Origin: Tieghemiomyces parasiticus
Lineage: Eukaryota; Kickxellomycota; Dimargaritomycetes; Dimargaritales; Dimargaritaceae
Direction of reading: 5' to 3'
DNA length: 38,557 nt
Assembly (NCBI GenBank): GCA_027575765.1
Contig: JANBPT010000399.1
Coordinates: 1 to 38,557 of the forward strand
Part shown: positions 32,870 through 38,557 of the stretch, piece by piece
Position numbering within the stretch: the stretch's first letter is position 1
Layout: each line of letters starts with the position of its first letter
The notes under the pieces: model-generated
Told to the model about the DNA's origin: nothing
The model's input: the letters and a program-made list of their open reading frames with translations, nothing else
Databases searched by the model: none
Position numbers and translations under genes: made by a program

Positions 32870-35800
32870 ATGTCCGAACACGACGAGACCATCCGGGCCG
32901 AGAGCTCGCACCATTCGGAGAAGGCCCCTGCGCCTCGTCACGAAGCCATCAACGTCAACGGCATGAACCTGGCCGTCGAGGACCTGTACGACAAGGACAA
33001 GTACGACCTTTCGACCATGGACACCTCCGACGTGTTCACCCTGCTCCAGACCTCGCCCAAGGGCTTGACCGACCAGGACGTGGCTACCCGCCTCGAAAAG
33101 TTTGGCCACAACCGTCTGGAACAGAAGGAAATCAACCCCATACTTCAGTTCCTCTCCTTCATGTGGAACCCTCTGTCTTGGTAAGTTAACAGCCGATCCT
33201 TTTCTTCGCCGTCTGCTTGATTGCCCCTTCCCAGCACGGACTTTATCTTTCAAACTTCGCAGGATGCAGGAAGGTCCGTGTGTGTACAGAGATTTGGTGT
33301 GTGTGGGGGGAGTGTAAAGGAGGGCGCTCATGGGTTACATGTTTTCCCTGGTGTGCCACCGGCCGGAGTGAAGGGAGATGGCAAAGGGTAAAGGGTCCGC
33401 CGGTATAACCGCGGTGTTCCCGCTCAACTTTCCGCTGCCTTCCTCCCCCGTGTCCTGCACGGCTCTGATCTGCGCACTCCCCCCCTCTCGCCCTATCCTA
33501 GAGTAGCCGCCGACCACCCTCTTTCCTCGGAAGTGGGTAATGGGACCCGGCCACCTTTGGGATTATACGTGTGTGGTATATACGTCCTTCCACCCCCCCA
33601 CGCCCTTTGTGTTATTTTTCCGTGCCTTCATTTTTCTACCACGCCCTACTAGGTTGACTGCCAATCGTGCTTGACCTCCGGCGCCCGACGCCGTTGGTTT
33701 TCCCACCTTGGTCCTGGTCTAACGTGGGAACTGTGGTCATGGCACCGTCTGGTCAAGGAAAGGGGGTTCGGCGGCAGCCAATCCGAAGGCTCACCTGTAG
33801 CCCCCTGCCTTCGACCCTGACGGTACATTTTACTCCGTCGGCCCCATTGGTTACCGATTGTGATGATTTACTGGGGCCGCTTATTCCGGGGCTTGTGGGC
33901 TGGTAAATGCCACGCGGACAACTTATAGGGAATACACGTTGCAGACGAGGGGAGGGCGTCCGGCCGGCGGGTTGTGTGCGCCGCTCGACGGGTCTTCACT
34001 TTTCATCCGGCAACACCCTTCCCCCCCTCCCGTGTCTATCCACCACGCCCCAGGCGCAGTCTTTTGGTCACCTTCATCCTCCTCCGCCTATTAGATGCAG
34101 TCCTTCCTTCCTTAGTTTACGCCAAATGTAATCCCGCCCCCTCAATCTCGATACTAACCCAACCTCCCCCTCCCATGGATTTATCCCTTCATTTCCCCCC
34201 CTTCCCTCCACAGGGTCATGGAGGCTGCCGCCATTGTGGCCATCGCTCTGAGTAACGGCCAGGGCGAGCCCCCGGATTGGCAGGATTTCGTCGGTATCGT
34301 TCTGCTGCTGCTCGCTAACTCGTGCATCGGGTTTTACGAGGAACGCCAGGCCGGTAACGCCGTCAAGGCTCTGATGGCTGCCCTCGCCCCTCAGGCCAAG
34401 GTGCGCCGTAACGAAAACTGGGTCGTTATTGAAGCCTGTGACCTGGTCCCCGGTGACGTGATTGGCGTGAAGCTTGGTGACATTGTCCCCGCCGACGCCC
34501 GCCTTATCGTGTCCAACAACACCTCCATCGACCAGGCCGCCCTGACCGGTGAGAGTCTGCCCGTCGGCAAGGAGGTCGGCGACGAGATCTTCTCCGGTTC
34601 CACCGTCAAACAGGGCGAAGCTGAGGCTGTCGTCATTGGTACCGGTTCCAACACCTTCTTTGGCCGCGCCGCCTCTCTCGTGCAGAGCGCCGGGGACGAC
34701 ATTGGTCATCTGCAGACTGTTCTGGCTAAGATCGGTAACTTCTGTATCATCAGTATCGCCATTTTCCTCGTCGCCGAGATCTTTGTCATGTACCCTGGCT
34801 TCAAGTACCGGTACCGCCGCGGTATCAACAACTTGCTTGTGCTCTTGATTGGTGGTATCCCCATTGCTATGCCCACCGTGCTGTCCGTCACCCTCGCCAT
34901 GGGCGCCAAGCAGTTGGCCGAACACAAGGCCATCGTTACCCGCATCACTGCCATTGAGGAGTTGGCTGGTGTCACCATCCTGTGCTCAGACAAGACCGGT
35001 ACCCTCACCCTCAACGAGCTGACCATCGACAAGCCCACTGTCAAGCAGTACTCGCACTTTAGCGTTGATGAGATCATCCTGCTCTCCGCCTACGCCTCCC
35101 GCATCGAGCACCAGGACGCCATCGACACCTGCGTCGTGGGTTCCCTGCCTGACGCCAAACTGGCCCGCGAGGGTATCGAGGAGATGGACTTCCGCCCCTT
35201 CAACCCCGTCGACAAGCGTACCGAGGCCACCTACCGCCGCCTGTCCGACAACACCGTCCATCGCGTGACTAAGGGTATGTCCTCGGTCGTGCTGAACCTG
35301 TGCACCCGCAACAAGACCGAGGAGCAGATCAAACAGATGACCGCCGACGTGGACGAGTACGCCATGCGCGGTCTGCGCGCCCTGGCCGTCGCCTACGAGG
35401 AGGTGCCCAGCGGCAACCCCGAGGGCGAGGGCTCCGGTTTTGAGCTGATCGCCCTGCTTCCCATCTACGATCCCCCGCGCCACGACACCAAGGAGACCAT
35501 CGACCGCGCCCAGGAACTTGGCGTCAAGGTCAAGATGGTGACGGGTGACCAGCTGGCCATCGCGAAGGAGACCGGCCGTCGTCTGGGTATGGGCGACATT
35601 ATGTTCAACACCAAGGTGCTCAAGACCGGACCCCCGCCCGGTAGCGGTTGGGAGGACGTGGACCAGATGGTGCTCGAGGCCGACGGGTTCGCCGGTGTGT
35701 ACCCCGAACACAAGTACGAGATTGTGGAGCGCCTGCAGAACATGGGTCACTTGACCGCCATGACGGGTGATGGTGTCAACGACGCCCCTGCCCTCGCCAA

Positions 35801-37043
35801 GGCCAACGTGGGTATCGCCGTGGCCGACGCCTCGGATGCCGCCCGATCCGCCGCCGATATCGTGCTGACCGAGCCCGGTCTTTCCGTTATTATCGATGCC
35901 ATTAACGGCAGTCGCCAGATCTTCCAGCGCATGCGCAACTACTCGATCTACACGTGCTCCGTGACCATTCGTATCGTCCTGGGCTTTTCGGTCCTGGTGT
36001 TCGCCTTCAAGTACGACTTCCCGCCTTTCATGATTCTGATTCTCGCCATCCTCAACGACGGTACCATTATGACCATCTCCAAGGACCGCGTGGTCCCCTC
36101 TAAGCACCCCAATCAGTGGAACCTGGTGGAGATCTTCACCTACGCTATTGTGTACGGTACCTACTTAGCCATTAGCACCATCGTATTCTACATCGTGATC
36201 CTTAAGACCGACCTGTTCCAGCGCCTGTTTGGCCTCGAGCACTTTGACGATCACAACGACTGGCGGCTTCACTCCATCATTTACTTGCAGGTGTCGACAA
36301 TCTCTCAGGCCCTCATTTTCGTGACGCGCTCCAATGGCTTCAGCTACCTCGAGCGGCCCTCGGTCATCCTGATGGCGGCGTTCCTGATTGCCCAGTGCGT
36401 TGCCACCTTCATCGCCGTGTACGCCAACTGGGGCTTCACCAACATTCTGGGCTGCGGCTGGCACTGGGCCGGTGTGACCTGGGTGTGGAACATGATCTGG
36501 TACGTGCCGCTGGATTTCATCAAGTTCGGCGTCCGCTACTTCATGGATATGTACCTGCGCCGTCACCAGGGCTTCGTTGAGCTCACCACGCCCCACGATA
36601 TCCCCGCCGACGAGAAGGCGGCTCCGGCGACCGTGCCTGCTGCCGACGGATCCGGCGAGTACGAGGCCGTCCCGACGGCCGCCGCCGCCCACCGCGTGCC
36701 TTCCTACCAGCCTACCCGCCGCGAGTCCCTGGGCTCGGCCAGCAACCAGATTGAGCGTACCGCCACCCTCCAAAGCTACTACGCCCCTCATTTCGCCCAG
36801 TACCAGCCGTCCGGCATCACCGCGTTCGCCAACAAGCTGCGTCAGGGTAAGGCCCTCTTCACCAAGAAGGGTAAGCGGCTCGCCATGGACGAGAACGAAC
36901 TGCGCCGGTTCCACTCCGTCCAAACCGCCCAGGCTTCCCAAGTCCTGTCCCAGCGGCAGGACGGCGGTACGGGAGCTCCGAGCCGTGGGGCTGGTGCGTC
37001 CGCTGCCGGTGACTATAACCTCAACCGCACCACGAGCGTGTAA
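32870..37043 (+). CDS. PMA1: Plasma-membrane H+-ATPase, P3A type with plant-like core
   Basis: The pump exports protons using ATP and energises the plasma membrane. Exons 32870-33180 and 34214-37043 join in phase 2 (Trp104 spans the junction) to 1,046 residues. Catalytic elements are present: TGES (E217), phosphorylation site D363 in DKTGTLT, and TGDGVNDAP (D623). The nucleotide-site KGAP box reads KGMS (K457). Residues matched to plant proton-pathway residues are N139 (LANSCIGF), R690 (TIRIVLGF) and D719 (ILNDGTIMTISKD). The ILNDGTIM and GLSVIIDAINGSRQIFQRM segments are of plant/protist type, not Saccharomyces Pma1 type. The C-terminal tail from about residue 886 is some 160 residues, longer than in yeast, with a Ser/Thr/Arg-rich region; it ends RTTSV. 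Codon use is strongly biased to C-ending codons, consistent with high expression. The ATG at 32870 has a GTCGCCATGTC context. Confidence 0.95.
33181..34213 (+). other. 1,033-bp intron of the H+-ATPase gene
   Basis: This GTAAGT/CACAG intron is four to eight times longer than any other intron in the window (134-248 bp). It contains a GTGTGTG-rich stretch (33274-33310), a CT-rich 3' half and no recognisable exon, snoRNA box pair or nested gene. Its length in a highly expressed gene suggests a regulatory role, but none can be read from sequence. Confidence 0.85.
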
Positions 37044-38557
37044 GCGAAGGAGGAGAGGTGATCCCTCCCATTGGTTGTGTTACATATATACCCCAACCCC
37101 TCCCCTCCCCACCCACATAGTCCGTCTGATGTCTTATGTTTTTATTTCTGAGCGTAGCGGAAATCACCCCCACGCTCTTTTAGAACCACCTTTTATATCC
37201 ACCACTTTTCATGCCTCCTTTTAAACTATTAACTGAAATCACCTCTGTTCATCAATATAATATTTTTTTCCCGTGGAGACCGAAGGTTATGGAATTGAGT
37301 GTGTCATGTTGTGCCTGTGGTAGATATAGTAGTCGTCACACCTACCTGCCCCATGGTTTACTTGATCGTTTTTCGAGATGATCCGATGTTTTTATTTATA
37401 TTTAAATTCCCCCACCCGTTTAGACTGTTATAAATCGGCATTTTACTTTTACACTACTTGTACGACGGAAGATGTCACAAGGATTGCGCTTCGTGCCAGG
37501 TGAAAATATGGCACTAAAATATGTGTCGAAGTCCAATATTTATTTTTTTAAAAAGCCTGCCTGGTCTAAAATCGGACAATACCTCGTTCACTTGTGGTCT
37601 TTAATCGCCCTCTCTCCCCCCCTTTTCTCTCTACATACCAACACCCAAAGTGTTCTGGCGCCACATGATTGCCTCCAAACCCACCCACCCTCCCTACAAA
37701 ACTAAAGTGGCCCAGTGCTTGCCTAGCTGACATCTGATGCCACCCAACATATCCCTGCCTCCACTCGCACGTTGTTTTAAGTGATTGCTGTATCAGAAAG
37801 TGCCAAGGCGATGCGCACAGCCTACTTCAGGTGGACCAATATAGGTTGACGAAGGACCGGAGGGAGCCGTATGCAGGTAACCCTACATAGTTGGTGGAGG
37901 GTCGCCGCAGGTGCCAACTATGTAAAGAAAACCAAAAAATAATAAAAAATAACAGGGCACGGGGGTAGCAACGGATAACCGGTAGGCGATAATGGTTTCT
38001 TCCCTCCCTACCTGTTGGTTTAGAATGAAGATGACGGGTCTCCCGTCATACCGCTCTGCGAACCCCGTGCCCGTCGTGAGCAATCTGCAAAATCACCCAA
38101 TTCGTCTGCACGCGGCCATCCCCTGTCCCTCCGTCCAATTTGGATTAGGCTAATATGAGCGGGTAGACTCGAAGGTTGGATTGCGTAGTATTAATCACAG
38201 CCCTCCATGCATCTACATGGCCGTGGTCCGGGGGTCGACACAGGGGTCGGCTCTGCCGGAAGGTGGGTACCGCCAAGGAGGATGATAGTGACCGCATCCT
38301 CCGTCGACTTGTAAATTTTGCCCAGTCAAGCGGGCGGTAGATCGAGTCGACGCTCGCATAGTCTGAACGGCCTACTATCCGTTCCGATCTGTCCCCTGCT
38401 GCCGGAGGAGGGGTATTTTACAGAAAGCTTGCAGTTCTCAGCACAGGGTAAGGGCCTAGCAGCGGAGTGTTGTTTAATTGCTCCGTATCTCCGACGAGGT
38501 GGCCAGTTTGCGTCACTTCGGTTGGCCACTGGTGACATCACTCGCCCCTTTTGCTTC
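37044..38557. other. Downstream DNA with no recognised gene
   Basis: The first few hundred bases are AT-rich and should contain the H+-ATPase 3' UTR; CAATATAATATTTTTTT near 37253 may serve as its 3'-end signal, though no perfect AATAAA is seen. An ATG frame at 37472-37705 (77 residues) resembles no family. On the minus strand near 37883-38095 a donor (CAG|GTAGGG) and acceptor (TTTACATAG) flank short open segments, a possible 3' part of a gene running in from beyond the window. I cannot identify it. Confidence 0.4.

Noticed and set aside
34986..36107. 373-codon minus-strand frame, with further long minus frames at 34074-34925 and 36165-36941
   Set aside because: These mirror the strongly C-biased codons of the H+-ATPase exon. 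The translations are low-complexity Gly/Val/His/Asp-rich shadows.
37883..38095. Possible 3' exons of a minus-strand gene entering from beyond the window
   Set aside because: The splice sites are acceptable, but the peptide after the intron looks unstructured and no upstream exon or family could be established.

Overview
The window looks like nuclear DNA from an early-diverging (zygomycete or zoopagomycete-like) fungus. The genes are split by short spliceosomal introns, mostly 130-250 bp, with GTAAGT-like donors and CTAAC-type branch sites; one is a perfect TACTAAC. The gene set fits such a fungus: a UPF0658 Golgi membrane protein, a WDR81/GFS12-type kinase-like/BEACH/WD40 protein not known from the standard yeasts, and a P-type H+-ATPase whose core is plant-like rather than Pma1-like. 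The genus is an inference; no rRNA or mitochondrial marker is present.

Layout. 1-1364: upstream DNA, with an in-frame possible mitochondrial presequence at 1161-1364. 1365-2814 (+): oligoribonuclease, six exons. 2949-4929 (-): METTL21-like methyltransferase, five exons, tail-to-tail with it. 6400-7882 (+): UPF0658 Golgi membrane protein, three exons. 8426-10386 (+): Rogdi/Rav2 V-ATPase assembly protein, eight exons including a 31-nt microexon. 11306-14825 (+): SMC5, two exons. 15077-21495 (-): WDR81-like protein of 2,020 residues, convergent with SMC5. 21496-32869: about 11.4 kb in which I recognise no gene, with microsatellites and poly-G/C runs; its last 1.1 kb is the likely promoter and leader of the next gene. 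32870-37043 (+): plasma-membrane H+-ATPase of 1,046 residues with a 1,033-bp intron. 37044-38557: no recognised gene.

There is no operon logic, as expected in a eukaryote. Three neighbours share a loose theme of membrane and pH biology: Rogdi (V-ATPase assembly), WDR81 (endosome maturation) and the H+-ATPase (plasma-membrane proton gradient). Nothing suggests they are co-regulated. I rebuilt all splice models by hand from frame, phase, splice sites and family similarity. Each of the seven closes into one continuous frame with a whole number of codons. I found no mobile element, CRISPR array, rRNA or convincing tRNA.
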